Positions 50,822-60,946 are shown, numbered from the stretch's first letter. The stretch: DNA of 64,000 nucleotides from Streptomyces antibioticus (GCF_002019855.1 NZ_CM007717.1:5567798-5631797); one strand, 5' to 3'. The notes: generated from the sequence alone by a model not told the origin. Translations and numbers: made by a program.

Positions 50822-52375
50822 TCATGAGCAGACCGTGCCGTCCTTCGGCACCGTGCCCTTGAGCAGATACGCGTCCACCGCGGCGTCGACACAGTCGCTC
50901 CCGCTGCCGTACGCACCGTGCCCCTCGCCCTTCCAGGTGAGCAGCACCCCGACGCCCTTGCCCAGCTCGTCGGCCATCTCGCGGGCACCCTCGTAGGGGG
51001 TCGCCGGGTCGCCGGTGTTGCCCACCAGCAGGATCGGCGCGGCACCCGGCGCGCTCACCTCCGGGGTGTCGAACTGCCCCGCCACCGGCCAGTCGTGGCA
51101 CCAGCCGGCCGTGTCCCAGCCGAGGAAGTCGCCGAAGACGGGCGAGATCTTCTCGAACTCCGGCAGCAGCTTCTTCGTCTCCTCGGCGGTCGGCCGCTGC
51201 TTGTCGTCCAAGCACGATATGACGCGCTGGGAGTGGGTCGTCGTGCCGTAGTTCCCCGAGGGGTCGCGCTCGTTGTAGCTGTCGGCGAGCGACAGCAGTT
51301 CGGAGCCGTCACCTCGCTCGGCCGCCTCCAGCGCGCTGGTCAGGGCCGGCCAGCTCTGCTCGCTGTAGAGCGGCAGGACGACACCGATGACGGCGAGCGA
51401 CTGGGTCAGCTCACGGCCGTCCGAGGTCGGCAGCGGGTCACTGTCGATCCGGTCCAGGAGGTCCGCGATCTTCGCGCTGCCCCGCTTCGGGTCCTGGCCG
51501 GTGGACTTGAGGTAGTCCTCCAGCGCGCGCTGGAAGCCCCGGGCCTGGTTCTTGGCGTGGCCGACGGTGTCGGCGCTCGGGTCGACGACCGCGTCCAGGA
51601 TCAGCCGCCCCACGTTCTTCGGGAACAAGTGGGCGTACACGCCGCCCAGTTCGGTGCCGTAGGAGATGCCGAAGTAGTGCATCCTGGTGTCGCCGAGGAC
51701 CTGGCGCATCAGGTCCATGTCGCGGGCGGTGTCCGTGGTGGAGACGTGCGCCAGCAGGGAGCCGGCGCTCTTCTCACAGCCCTTGCCGAAGTCCTCGGCG
51801 TCCTGGAAGTAGGCCCGCTCCTCCGCCGCGGTGTCCGGGGTGGAGTCGAGGGACTCGGCGGCCTGGATCTCCTTGTCGTCGCGGCAGCGGACGCCCTCGC
51901 TCCGGCTCACCCCGCGCGGGTCCCAGCTCACCAGGTCGTAGCTGTCGCGGAGCGTGGAGAACGCGGAGCCGTAGGAGGGGAGCGTGGACACGCCGGAGCC
52001 GCCGGGGCCGCCGAAGTTGAACAGCAGCGAGCCGACCCGCTTGTCGCCCTTGGCTCGGGATGCGGCGCGGACCAGCGCGAGGTCGATGGTCTTGCCTTCA
52101 GGCTTCGACCAGTCCAGCGGCACCTTCAGCGACGCGCACCGCCACTCCCCGCCGGGCGCGGAGTCGTCGGCGGTGGACCTGCACCGGCCCCAGTCGAGCT
52201 TCTGCCCGGTCAGCGAGGCGGGCAGCGCCGCCGTGGCCGGGGAGCCGTCCGACGGTCGCGCGCCGGCCGAGGCCCCCTTGCCGTCGCCCCCGTCGTCCGA
52301 CGAGCCGCCGCTACAGCCGGTCGCCAGCAGTGCGGCGGTGGCGCCGAGCGCCGCCCACCGTAGGTATCGCGCCAT
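50822..52375 (-). CDS. Lipoprotein alpha/beta hydrolase, S33 aminopeptidase-like
   Basis: A 517-residue exported peptidase of the SCO tripeptidyl-aminopeptidase type. The lipobox is LLATGC (Cys near 21). NFGGPGGSGVSTLPSYG forms the oxyanion hole, GISYGTELGG the nucleophile Ser, NTGDPATPYEGA the acid and GEGHGAYGSG the His; SWDPRGVSRSEGVRC is the conserved loop. Several Cys pairs suggest disulfides. The ATG at 52375 has a GGGGGG ribosome site; an ATG at 52381 adds two residues. It is a paralogue of the next gene. Confidence 0.9.
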   Translation of the reverse strand: MARYLRWAALGATAALLATGCSGGSSDDGGDGKGASAGARPSDGSPATAALPASLTGQKLDWGRCRSTADDSAPGGEWRCASLKVPLDWSKPEGKTIDLALVRAASRAKGDKRVGSLLFNFGGPGGSGVSTLPSYGSAFSTLRDSYDLVSWDPRGVSRSEGVRCRDDKEIQAAESLDSTPDTAAEERAYFQDAEDFGKGCEKSAGSLLAHVSTTDTARDMDLMRQVLGDTRMHYFGISYGTELGGVYAHLFPKNVGRLILDAVVDPSADTVGHAKNQARGFQRALEDYLKSTGQDPKRGSAKIADLLDRIDSDPLPTSDGRELTQSLAVIGVVLPLYSEQSWPALTSALEAAERGDGSELLSLADSYNERDPSGNYGTTTHSQRVISCLDDKQRPTAEETKKLLPEFEKISPVFGDFLGWDTAGWCHDWPVAGQFDTPEVSAPGAAPILLVGNTGDPATPYEGAREMADELGKGVGVLLTWKGEGHGAYGSGSDCVDAAVDAYLLKGTVPKDGTVCS

Positions 52376-52530
52376 GTGCATTTCCCCCCTCGCGGACCGT
52401 CCGCGCCGGGTGGCGGGACGGCAGTCCTGCCATGGTAGGCGGAGTGGGGCGCACCCGGATGAGCCTGTGGATAACCTTTTGACCTGCGGCTTTGCCAGAT
52501 CCCCGGGGATTTCGAGGTCTCGGGGTGAGG

Positions 52531-54069
52531 TCAGGAGCAGACGGTGCCCGCCGCCGGCACCGTGCCGTCGAGGAGGTAGCCGTTCACCGCCGACTGGACG
52601 CACTCGTTCTTGCTGTCGTAGGCGCCGTGCCCCTGCCCCCGGTAGGTCAGTTCGACACCGACGCCCTCGCCGAGCGCGTCCACCATCCGCCCCGCCCCCT
52701 CGTACGGGGTCGCCGGGTCACCGGTGTTGCCGATGACGAGGATCGGCGCCGCGCCGGGCGCGCTGACGTCGGGGTGGTCGGCGGCGCCCGGCACCGGCCA
52801 GTCGGTGCAGGTGACCATGGACCAGGCCAGGAAGTCCCCGAACAGCGGGGAGGCGGCACGGAACTCCGGCAGCCGCGCCTCGACGTCGGCGACGGAGTAG
52901 CGCGGCTTGTCGTCGGCGCAGTTGATGGAGACGTTGGCGGCCGCGATGTTGCTGTACTCGCCGTTCTCGCTGCGGCCGTTCATCGAGTCGGACAGCAGCA
53001 TCAGGATCCTGCCGTCCCCGTCGTACGCCTGCTCCAGCCCCTCGGTGAGGTACGGCCAGAAGTCCTTGGAGTACAGGGCCTGAGCGATCCCGTTGGTCGC
53101 GGCGCTCTGGGTCAGCTCGCGCGGGAAGGCACCCGGGATCGGTTTGGCGTCGAGGTCCTTCAGCAGCGTGGCGATCCGGTTCTTCACGTCCTCGGCGGTG
53201 TCGCCGACCGGGCAGTCCTCCACCTGGGACGTGCAGTCCTCGGCGTAGTTGTCGAGGGCCCGCTGGAAGCCCCTGGCCTGGCCGAGCGCGCCCTGCTCGG
53301 AGGTCTGCGTCGGATCGACGACCGCGTCGAACACGGCCCGCCCCACGTTCTTCGGGAACAGGTGGGCGTACACGCCGCCCAGTTCGGTGCCGTAGGAGAT
53401 GCCGAAGTAGTACAGCCTGCGGTCGCCCAGCACCTGGCGCATCAGATCCATGTCACGGGCCGCGTCGGTGGTGCGCACATGCGGCAGGGTCTTCCCGGAG
53501 TTCCGCTCGCAGGCCGCGTTGAACTCCTCGGTGTTGTCCAGCAGCGTGGCGCGCTCGGCGGCGTCGTCGGGGGTCGTGTCCTGCTGGAAGTACGCGTCGA
53601 GCTGCCGGTCGTTCTCGCAGCGCACCCCGGCGCTGCGGCCCACCCCGCGCGGGTCGAAGCTGACCAGGTCGTAGCGGGTGCGCAGCTTCTCGTAGTCCTC
53701 GCCGAACGCGGGCAGGGTGCTGACGCCCGAGCCGCCGGGGCCGCCGAAGTTGAAGACCAGGGAGCCGATCCGTCGGTCAGCGGGGCCGCTCGTTTGGGCC
53801 CGGATCAGCGCGATCCCGATCGTGTCGCCCTTCGGGTCGTCCCAGTCCAGGGGTGCCTTCATGGTGGCGCACTGCCAGGTGCCGCCGTTCGGCAGCGGGG
53901 AGGGGGCACTGCCGCCGCCCTCCGCCTGCGACGGGGCCGGACAGTCCTCCCAGTCCAGCTTCTGCGCCGTCAGATCCTCGTCCCCGGCATCCTTGCCGCA
54001 CCCGGCCACCAGGCACGACAGCAGAAGGGCGGACACGGCGGCGGCGCGCAGACGGGAGGGGTTCGGCAT
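52531..54069 (-). CDS. Lipoprotein alpha/beta hydrolase, S33 aminopeptidase-like (paralogue)
   Basis: A 512-residue exported peptidase closely similar to its neighbour. The lipobox is CLVAGC, the nucleophile GISYGTELGG, the acid NTGDPATPYEGA, the base GQGHGAYDS. The blocks VFNFGGPGGSGVSTLPAFG and YAHLFPKNVGR are nearly identical in the pair, showing tandem duplication; the linker after the lipid anchor differs. AGGATGGGGGC precedes the ATG. It probably trims tripeptides from exported proteins. Confidence 0.9.
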   Translation of the reverse strand: MPNPSRLRAAAVSALLLSCLVAGCGKDAGDEDLTAQKLDWEDCPAPSQAEGGGSAPSPLPNGGTWQCATMKAPLDWDDPKGDTIGIALIRAQTSGPADRRIGSLVFNFGGPGGSGVSTLPAFGEDYEKLRTRYDLVSFDPRGVGRSAGVRCENDRQLDAYFQQDTTPDDAAERATLLDNTEEFNAACERNSGKTLPHVRTTDAARDMDLMRQVLGDRRLYYFGISYGTELGGVYAHLFPKNVGRAVFDAVVDPTQTSEQGALGQARGFQRALDNYAEDCTSQVEDCPVGDTAEDVKNRIATLLKDLDAKPIPGAFPRELTQSAATNGIAQALYSKDFWPYLTEGLEQAYDGDGRILMLLSDSMNGRSENGEYSNIAAANVSINCADDKPRYSVADVEARLPEFRAASPLFGDFLAWSMVTCTDWPVPGAADHPDVSAPGAAPILVIGNTGDPATPYEGAGRMVDALGEGVGVELTYRGQGHGAYDSKNECVQSAVNGYLLDGTVPAAGTVCS

Positions 54070-54140
54070 GCCCCCATCCTGCGGTCGGCCCCGCCCCCGC
54101 GCGCGGGGCGCGGGCCGTACGAGGTACGGCCCGGGAGCGC

Positions 54141-56849
54141 CTAGAGGGCGCCCTTGCGGGTGAGGTGGTTGAAAGCCAGCCAGCCCGGCAGCACCGGGAT
54201 CCACAGCGTCAGCAGCCGGAAGAGCAGCACCGCCGGGGCGGCGACCTCCTTGGGCAGCCCGACCGCGATCAGGCCGACCGTCAGGGTCGCCTCGACGGCA
54301 CCGACACCGCCCGGGGTGGGGGCGGCGGAGCCGAGCGCGTTGCCTGCGAGGAAGACGACGGCGACGCTGGCGATGCTGATCGAGGTCGTCTCGTCGCCGA
54401 ACGCGCGGATCGACGCGTCCAGACACATCACGAAGCAGGCCGTCAGCAGCAGCATGCCGCCGATGCCGGTGACCAGCTTCTGCGGCCGCTGGAGCACGTC
54501 CAGCATGCGCGGCACGACGCCCGCGAACAGCGACCGCACGCGCGTGACGACGAACTTCCGCAGGAACGGCACCGAGGTCACCACGAGGACCAGGACCGCC
54601 ACCGTCAGCAGCCCGGCGATGACCGTACGGGACGGCGACAGCGACGGTGTCTTCTCGGTGCCCGTCAGATAGCCGAAGGACAGCAGCATCAGGATGTGGC
54701 AGCCCAGCCCGAACAACTGCGAGGCGCCGACGCTGGCCACCGCGAGCCCCGGCCGCACCCCCGCCCGCTGGAGGAACCGCGTGTTGAGGGCGACGCCGCC
54801 GACCGCGGCCGGGGCCACGATCTTCACGAACGACCCGGCGACCTGCGCGGCCACCGTCCGCACGAACGGCACCCTCTCCGGCACGAACCCCAGCAGGCTC
54901 ATCGCCGCGGCGAGATAGCTCAGCGCCGAGAACAGCACCGCCGCGGCCACCCAGCCCCACTCGGCGTTGGCGACCAGCGGCCCGAACTCGATGTGGGTGA
55001 GCTGGGTGAGCAGGAAGTACGCGCCGATGGCGCCGGCGATGAAGCTGATCAGGGTGCGCGGCCGCACCCGCTCCAGCCGGGCCGGCTCGACCGGGGCCTG
55101 CGGGCGGATCAGCAGCACCTCGTGCCGGATCTGGGTCAGCAGATCCTCCTCGCGGGCCTCCTCCAGCGCCTCGTCGATGGCCCGCTTCTCGGCCCGCTGC
55201 TCCGCGCGTACGGCCTTCTTGTCGGCCTTCCGGTCAGCCTTCCTGTCGGCCTTCTCCAGGTCCACCGGCTCGTCGTGCCCGTCGCCCAGCCTGGCCTGCT
55301 TGGCCTGCCGGGACGCCTCCAGGACCGCTTCGCGCTCGCGCTGGGCGCGCTCGCGGGCCAGGCGGCGCAGCGTCGCGCGCGTGGAGCGGCTGAGCGCGAT
55401 CGGCTGGAGCATCGGCAGACAGTCGGCCACGGTGTCCGGGCCGAGCAGGCTCACCGCCGAGGCGACCGCCCGATCGGCGCCCACCCGCAGGCCGAGCGTC
55501 ACCAGCAACTGGGAGATGTCCATGCGCAGCAGCAGGTTGTTCGCCGCGATCTCACCGACGCGCAGATCGGTCAGGATGACCGTGCCGGAACGATCCACCA
55601 GAATCGCGTCCCCCACCAGCCTGCGGTGTGCGATGCGCCGCGACTGGAGGGCGCGCACCTGGTGCCAGGTGTCCCGCAGCAGCTCGTCGGTGATCTCCTC
55701 GTCGGCCAGCGAGTCGAGCGTGCGCCCGCCGGTGTGCTCGTAGACGAGCATCACGGCGTCCGGGCCGAGTTCCGAGGTCGCGATCAGCTTCGGCGCGTTG
55801 GCGCCCGCGGCGATCGCCGCGTAGGCGAGCAGCGCCTCCTGTTCGAGGGCCTGGCGCAGCGACTGGAGGCTGCTGCGGGTGGCGAAGCCCCGCAGCGTCA
55901 GATTGCGCCACGCGCGGTAGAAGAAGCCCTGCGCCTGCTGTTCGCGGTCGACGACCGTGACGTCCAGCGGTGGACCGTCCTCCAGGGTGACGAAGTAGCG
56001 CCGGCCGCGGTCGCCGGTCTCGGCGGCGTCCGGTGCCTCCTCACGGGCCGCGCTCACCGGGTGGAAGCCGACGTGCCGCAGGCCCGCCATCAGCGTGCGC
56101 CCGGTGGGCCGTACGTTCGGCGAGCCGACCGCGTACAGCGTGCCGTACGCCACCGTCCAGCCGATCAGTACCGTCAGGATGATCGAGAACGGGGTGGTGT
56201 AGCCGGTGACGAGCATCGAGAACGCGTCGAGGAGCAGCACGATCCACAGCACCGACCGCCAGCGCGGCCGACGAGACATGCCGACGGCCGTCATGTACGC
56301 GATGACGGGCGCGAGATAGCCGTGCACCGGGTCGGTGAGGGCGTGGATGTCACCGGGGGAGGGCTGGGTCAGCGCCTCCTGGATCGAGCCCGGGGCGGCC
56401 TTCGCCACCCAGAGGTCGGTGGCGAGGGTCACACCATGGGCGAGGACGGCCGCGAGCACACCGTCGGCGATGCGCAGTCCGTCCCGTTTGATGAGGCGTT
56501 CGATCGCGAATGCGACGGGCACCAGCAGGATCGCGATGCTGGACGCCAGTCCGGCGATCTTGATGAGCAGGTCGGGCGCCTGTCCGGTGCCCTTGTTGAT
56601 GTCCTGTTCGAGGCCCGAGGTCGTGCCGTGGGCGAAGGCGGCGATGCCCAGGAGCACGGCGATCGCGAGGACACCGACCAGCAGCCGCATCAGGTCGGAA
56701 GGGCGGTGCACACGCGCGGGGAGCAGCGGTTCGTCGCCTTCCACCTCGTCGATGTGCACCTCCTCCCGCCGGTCGTCGGCGGCCTCCGGGCGCGACCCGG
56801 CGTCAGAGGTGCCCTCGGCGTCCTCGGGGTGCACACCCTGCTGCTTCAT
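54141..56849 (-). CDS. Pseudokinase plus UPF0104/YbhN (MprF-like) membrane fusion protein
   Basis: A 902-residue membrane protein. Five to six helices in the first 240 residues are followed by a kinase-like cytoplasmic domain (about 280-470, with IAHRRLVGDAILVDRSG and ILTDLRVGEIA at the catalytic-loop and DFG positions, both degenerate), a charged KADRKADKKAVRAEQRAEKR coiled segment, then eight or so helices of the lysylphosphatidylglycerol flippase-like fold (LISFIAGAIGAYFLL, ALGSAAPTPGGVGAVEATL). GAAGAG precedes the ATG at 56849. It likely moves or senses a lipid. Confidence 0.88.
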   Translation of the reverse strand: MKQQGVHPEDAEGTSDAGSRPEAADDRREEVHIDEVEGDEPLLPARVHRPSDLMRLLVGVLAIAVLLGIAAFAHGTTSGLEQDINKGTGQAPDLLIKIAGLASSIAILLVPVAFAIERLIKRDGLRIADGVLAAVLAHGVTLATDLWVAKAAPGSIQEALTQPSPGDIHALTDPVHGYLAPVIAYMTAVGMSRRPRWRSVLWIVLLLDAFSMLVTGYTTPFSIILTVLIGWTVAYGTLYAVGSPNVRPTGRTLMAGLRHVGFHPVSAAREEAPDAAETGDRGRRYFVTLEDGPPLDVTVVDREQQAQGFFYRAWRNLTLRGFATRSSLQSLRQALEQEALLAYAAIAAGANAPKLIATSELGPDAVMLVYEHTGGRTLDSLADEEITDELLRDTWHQVRALQSRRIAHRRLVGDAILVDRSGTVILTDLRVGEIAANNLLLRMDISQLLVTLGLRVGADRAVASAVSLLGPDTVADCLPMLQPIALSRSTRATLRRLARERAQREREAVLEASRQAKQARLGDGHDEPVDLEKADRKADRKADKKAVRAEQRAEKRAIDEALEEAREEDLLTQIRHEVLLIRPQAPVEPARLERVRPRTLISFIAGAIGAYFLLTQLTHIEFGPLVANAEWGWVAAAVLFSALSYLAAAMSLLGFVPERVPFVRTVAAQVAGSFVKIVAPAAVGGVALNTRFLQRAGVRPGLAVASVGASQLFGLGCHILMLLSFGYLTGTEKTPSLSPSRTVIAGLLTVAVLVLVVTSVPFLRKFVVTRVRSLFAGVVPRMLDVLQRPQKLVTGIGGMLLLTACFVMCLDASIRAFGDETTSISIASVAVVFLAGNALGSAAPTPGGVGAVEATLTVGLIAVGLPKEVAAPAVLLFRLLTLWIPVLPGWLAFNHLTRKGAL

Positions 56850-57035
56850 CGTCTCTTCTTGATCTCGTATCACCGGTCACCGCCCGCACGATGGTGGCAT
56901 GCCGCACCGACACACGGGGGCATCAGGGTGCAAACGCGGGGGCGCACAGTCTGCCCGAAGGCCGTTCCCGGGGCGAGGGTCACGCACGGTGGCGGGCCCG
57001 TCGCATTGTCGGTGCGGTGCGGCAGGATGGGTCGG

Positions 57036-57422
57036 ATGAGCGAGCAGAGCCTTCCGGACGACGCCCGCCCGGAGTACACGGACGCCCTCCCCGAGTACGC
57101 CGAGCGGGTCCTCGGCGTCGCGGAGCTGATCCCGCGGGGCCGGGTCATGACCTACGGCGACGTCGCCGAGTGGCTCGACGAGGGCGGCCCCCGGCAGGTC
57201 GGCCGGGTGATGGCCCTCTACGGCGGAGCGGTGCCCTGGTGGCGCGTGGTGCGCGCGGACGGCCGTCTGCTGCCCGGGCACGAACTGCGCGCGCTGGAGA
57301 ACTACCGCGCCGAGGGCACGCCCCTGAAGGAGGCGAGCAGGGCCGCCGAGGGCCATCTGCCGCGCCTCGACATGAGACGCGCGCGATGGGACGGCGGCGG
57401 ACACGCGGAAGCTCACACCTGA
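57036..57422 (+). CDS. Alkyltransferase-like protein (MGMT family, no catalytic Cys)
   Basis: A 128-residue relative of O6-methylguanine-DNA methyltransferase. IPRGRVMTYGDVAEWL is the helix-turn-helix entrance, but the active-site PCHR is replaced by PWWRVV, so it cannot accept alkyl groups. Such ATL proteins bind alkylated bases and pass them to nucleotide excision repair. CAGGAT ends 7 bases before the ATG, so a leaderless transcript is likely. It lies before adnAB, placing two DNA-repair functions together. Confidence 0.9.
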   Translation: MSEQSLPDDARPEYTDALPEYAERVLGVAELIPRGRVMTYGDVAEWLDEGGPRQVGRVMALYGGAVPWWRVVRADGRLLPGHELRALENYRAEGTPLKEASRAAEGHLPRLDMRRARWDGGGHAEAHT

Positions 57423-57584
57423 CAGCTTCCGCCATCGGAGGGTGCCGAGGGCAGCCCGTACTCCGTCCGGGGGAACCGGGAGGAGCCGGGGACGTCCGTG
57501 GCATGGCGTACGTTCGAGGGGCAGGTGGCGCGCGTGGCGCGCCGACGGTGACCAACAGCACACCCACCAGGACCGGCGAACCAC

Positions 57585-60500
57585 GTGAGCTCCTCTTTCT
57601 CCACCAGGCACCTGTCGCACCCCCAGGGGCGACAGGGGAACCGTGGCGCTTACCGACTGGTCCGTTCCCGGCCGGCCCAGACGGATCCCCCTCCCCTGGA
57701 CGCCGCACAGCGCTCCGTGGTTGAGCACACCGCAGGACCGCTGCTCGTCCTCGCAGGACCCGGCACCGGCAAGACCACCACCCTCGTCGAGTCCGTCGCG
57801 GCCCGGATCGCCCGCGGCGGCGACCCCGCGCGGGTGCTCGTGCTCACCTTCAGCCGCAAGGCCGCCGTCGAGCTGCGCGACCGGATGGCGCTGCGCATGG
57901 GCGCCGCCCGCGCGCCCCAGGCGACCACCTTCCACTCGTACTGCTACGCCCTGGTCCGCGCCCACCAGGACTCCGAGCTGTTCGTGGAGCCCCTGCGGCT
58001 GCTGTCCGGCCCCGAGCAGGACGTGGCCGTCCGCAGCCTGCTCGCCGGCCAGATCGACCTGCAGCGCCTCGGCCTCGCGCATGTGCGCTGGCCCGACGAA
58101 CTGCGCGCCTGCCTCACCACCCGCGGGTTCGCCGACGAGGTCCGCGCGGTGCTCGCCCGCAGCCGTGAACTGGGCCTGGGCCCGGAGGCGCTGGACGCCT
58201 TCGCCGCCCGCATCGGCCGCCCCGACTGGCGGGCCGCGGCCGCCTTCCTCGCCGAGTACCTCGACGTCCTCGACCTGCACGGCGTGATCGACTACGCCGA
58301 ACTCGTCCACCGCGCGGTCCTCCTCGCCCACCGCGAGGAGGTCGCCGAGCGCCTCGCCGCCCGGTACGACGCCGTCTACGTCGACGAGTACCAGGACACC
58401 GACCCCGCGCAGGTACGGCTGCTGCGCGCGCTGGCCGGCGGCGGCCGTACCCTCGTCGCCTTCGGCGACCCCGACCAGTCGATCTACACCTTCCGCGGCG
58501 CCGATGTGAACGGCATCCTGGACTTCCCCGAAGCCTTCCCCGGCCGGGACGGCCGCCCGGCCCCCGTGGAGGTCCTGCGGACCTCCCGCCGCTCCGGCGC
58601 GACCCTGCTGGCCGCCACCCGGCTGCTGACCCAGCGCATGCCGCTCACCCGCCTCCCGGCGCAGAAGGTCCGCGCCCACCGCGAACTGTCCGCCGCGCGC
58701 GACGGGGGCCGCGTCGAGGTCTACACGTATCCGACCCCCGGCACCGAGCTGGACAACGTCGCCGACATCCTGCGCCGCGCGCATCTGGAGGACGGCGTCC
58801 CCTGGGGCGAGATGGCCGTCCTGGTCCGCGCCGGCTCCCGCACCATCCCCACGGTCCGCCGCGCCCTCACGGCGGCCGGCGTCCCCCTCGACATCGACGG
58901 CGACGACCTGCCGCTGCGCCACGAACCGGCGGTGGCCCCTCTGCTGACGGCCCTGCGGGCGGTGGCCATGGCGGAGGCGTCGTCGGGGGAGGGCGCGGGT
59001 GCCGCCGTAGCGGAGAAGACCTCCGGCGAGCCCGGTGGGCCCGGTGCCTGCTGGCTGGACACCGAGACCGCGCTCACCCTCCTCACCTCCCCCCTCGCCG
59101 GCATGGACGCCGCCGACCTGCGCCGCCTGGGACGCGCCCTGCGCGAGGAGGAGCGCGCCGCCGGCACCCCCCTGCCGCCGCCCTCCGACGAACTGCTCGC
59201 GCGCGCCCTGGCCGAGCCCGAGCGGCTCGTCACCCACGACCCCACCTACGCGCGCGGGGCGCAGCGGCTCGGCGCGCTGCTCGCCACGGCCCGGGAACGC
59301 CTCGCGCGCGGCGGCACCGCCGAGGAGGCGCTCTGGGACCTTTGGGAGGGCACCCCGTGGCCCACCCGCCTGGAGCGGGCGGCCCGGCGCGGCGGCGCGG
59401 CCGGCCGCAACGCCGACCGCGACCTGGACGCCGTGTGCGCCCTGTTCGCCACCGCCGCGCGCGCGGAGGAGCGCACCGGCGGCCGCGGCGCCCTGAACTT
59501 CCTGGCCGAGATCGAGGCCGAGGACATCGCCGCCGACACCCTCACCCGCCGCGCCGTGCGCCCCGACGCCGTCCGCCTGATGACCGCGCACCGCGCCAAG
59601 GGCCTGGAATGGAGCCTGGTCGTCGTCGCCGGTGTGCAGGAGGGACTCTGGCCCGACCTGCGCCGCCGCGGCTCGCTCCTGGAGGCCGACCGCATCGGCC
59701 GCGACGGACTCGCCGAACCGCTCACCCCGGGCGCGCTGCTCGCCGAGGAGCGCCGCCTCTTCTACGTCGCCGCCACCCGCGCGCGGGACCGCCTCGTCGT
59801 GACCGCCGTCAAGGCGCCCGCCGACGACGGCGACCAGCCGTCCCGCTTCCTCACCGAACTGGGCGTCGAACCCAGGGACGTCACCGGCCGCCCGCGGCGG
59901 CCGCTGTCCGTCGCCGCGCTCGTCGCCGAACTGCGCTCCACGACCGTCGACCCGCGTGTGTCCGCCGCCCTCCGGGAGGCGGCCGCCCACCGGCTCGCCC
60001 GGCTCGCCGCGCTCGCCGACGAGGACGGCCGGCCGCTGGTGCCGTCCGCGCACCCCTACCGCTGGTGGGGCATGTTCGAACCGACCGAGAGCAAGGTGCC
60101 GCTGCGCGACCGCGACCAGCCCGTCGTGCTCTCCGGCAGCGCCCTCGACCAGCTCGCCAACACCTGCGCCCTCCAGTGGTTCCTGGGCCGCGAGGTCAAG
60201 GCCGACGCCCCCGCCACCGTCGCCCAGGGGTTCGGCAACGTCGTGCACGTCCTCGCCGACGAGGTCGCCTCCGGACACACCCCGGCCGACCTGGCCGTCC
60301 TCATGGAGCGCCTCGACTCCGTGTGGAACGCGCTCGCCTTCGACGCGCCCTGGAAGTCCGCGCAGGAGAAGGAGCACGCGCGTGTGGCGCTCGAACGCTT
60401 CCTGAAGTGGCACGTCATGGACCGCACCGGGCGCACACCCGTGGCGAGCGAGCACGACTTCGACGTCACCCTCGAAGCGGGCGACTACGAGGTCCGCATC

Positions 60501-60923
60501 CGCGGCCAGATGGACCGCGTCGAGGCGGACGGCGAAGGCCGCGCCTATGTTGTCGACTTCAAGACCGGCAAGCAGGCCCCGACCGCCCGCGAGGTCGCAC
60601 ACCATCCCCAGCTCGCCGTCTACCAGCTCGCCGTCCGCGAAGGTGCCGTCGACGACGCCTTCGACGGCGTGCGCCCGCTGCCGGGCGGCGCCGAACTCGT
60701 CCAGTTGCGTCAGGGCGCCGCCCAGCGGGACGGCGGCGAGACCCTGCCCAAGGTGCAGGCGCAGGAGCCGCTGGAGGGGGAGTGGGTCGGCGACCTGCTC
60801 GCCACGGCCGCCGGAAAGGTCCTCGACGAGCGGTTCAGCCCGAGCACCGGACAGCACTGCACACACTGCGCCTTCCGCGCGTCGTGCAGCGCCCGGCCCG
60901 AAGGCCGCCACGTGGTCGAGTGA
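57585..60923 (+). CDS. adnA: AdnA-like helicase-nuclease subunit
   Basis: The 1112-residue UvrD-type helicase subunit of the actinobacterial AdnAB double-strand-break resection motor. Walker A is LAGPGTGKTT, motif II VDEYQDTDP, motif III FGDPDQSIYTFRGAD, motif V/VI TAHRAKGLEW and VAATRARDRLV. The C-terminal RecB-like nuclease has YVVDFKTGK (Asp and Lys), and four cysteines, one in NTCALQWFL and three in HCTHCAFRASC, make the Fe-S cluster. The GTG start lacks a strong ribosome site. adnB follows after 164 bases. Confidence 0.93.
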   Translation: MSSSFSTRHLSHPQGRQGNRGAYRLVRSRPAQTDPPPLDAAQRSVVEHTAGPLLVLAGPGTGKTTTLVESVAARIARGGDPARVLVLTFSRKAAVELRDRMALRMGAARAPQATTFHSYCYALVRAHQDSELFVEPLRLLSGPEQDVAVRSLLAGQIDLQRLGLAHVRWPDELRACLTTRGFADEVRAVLARSRELGLGPEALDAFAARIGRPDWRAAAAFLAEYLDVLDLHGVIDYAELVHRAVLLAHREEVAERLAARYDAVYVDEYQDTDPAQVRLLRALAGGGRTLVAFGDPDQSIYTFRGADVNGILDFPEAFPGRDGRPAPVEVLRTSRRSGATLLAATRLLTQRMPLTRLPAQKVRAHRELSAARDGGRVEVYTYPTPGTELDNVADILRRAHLEDGVPWGEMAVLVRAGSRTIPTVRRALTAAGVPLDIDGDDLPLRHEPAVAPLLTALRAVAMAEASSGEGAGAAVAEKTSGEPGGPGACWLDTETALTLLTSPLAGMDAADLRRLGRALREEERAAGTPLPPPSDELLARALAEPERLVTHDPTYARGAQRLGALLATARERLARGGTAEEALWDLWEGTPWPTRLERAARRGGAAGRNADRDLDAVCALFATAARAEERTGGRGALNFLAEIEAEDIAADTLTRRAVRPDAVRLMTAHRAKGLEWSLVVVAGVQEGLWPDLRRRGSLLEADRIGRDGLAEPLTPGALLAEERRLFYVAATRARDRLVVTAVKAPADDGDQPSRFLTELGVEPRDVTGRPRRPLSVAALVAELRSTTVDPRVSAALREAAAHRLARLAALADEDGRPLVPSAHPYRWWGMFEPTESKVPLRDRDQPVVLSGSALDQLANTCALQWFLGREVKADAPATVAQGFGNVVHVLADEVASGHTPADLAVLMERLDSVWNALAFDAPWKSAQEKEHARVALERFLKWHVMDRTGRTPVASEHDFDVTLEAGDYEVRIRGQMDRVEADGEGRAYVVDFKTGKQAPTAREVAHHPQLAVYQLAVREGAVDDAFDGVRPLPGGAELVQLRQGAAQRDGGETLPKVQAQEPLEGEWVGDLLATAAGKVLDERFSPSTGQHCTHCAFRASCSARPEGRHVVE

Positions 60924-60946
60924 GACGGCGGGGATCGGGCCGTACC

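Noticed and set aside
56877..60911. Minus-strand open frame of more than 1300 codons opposite adnA
   Set aside because: High GC depletes stop codons in this frame. The translation is low complexity, and AdnA motifs occupy the plus strand.
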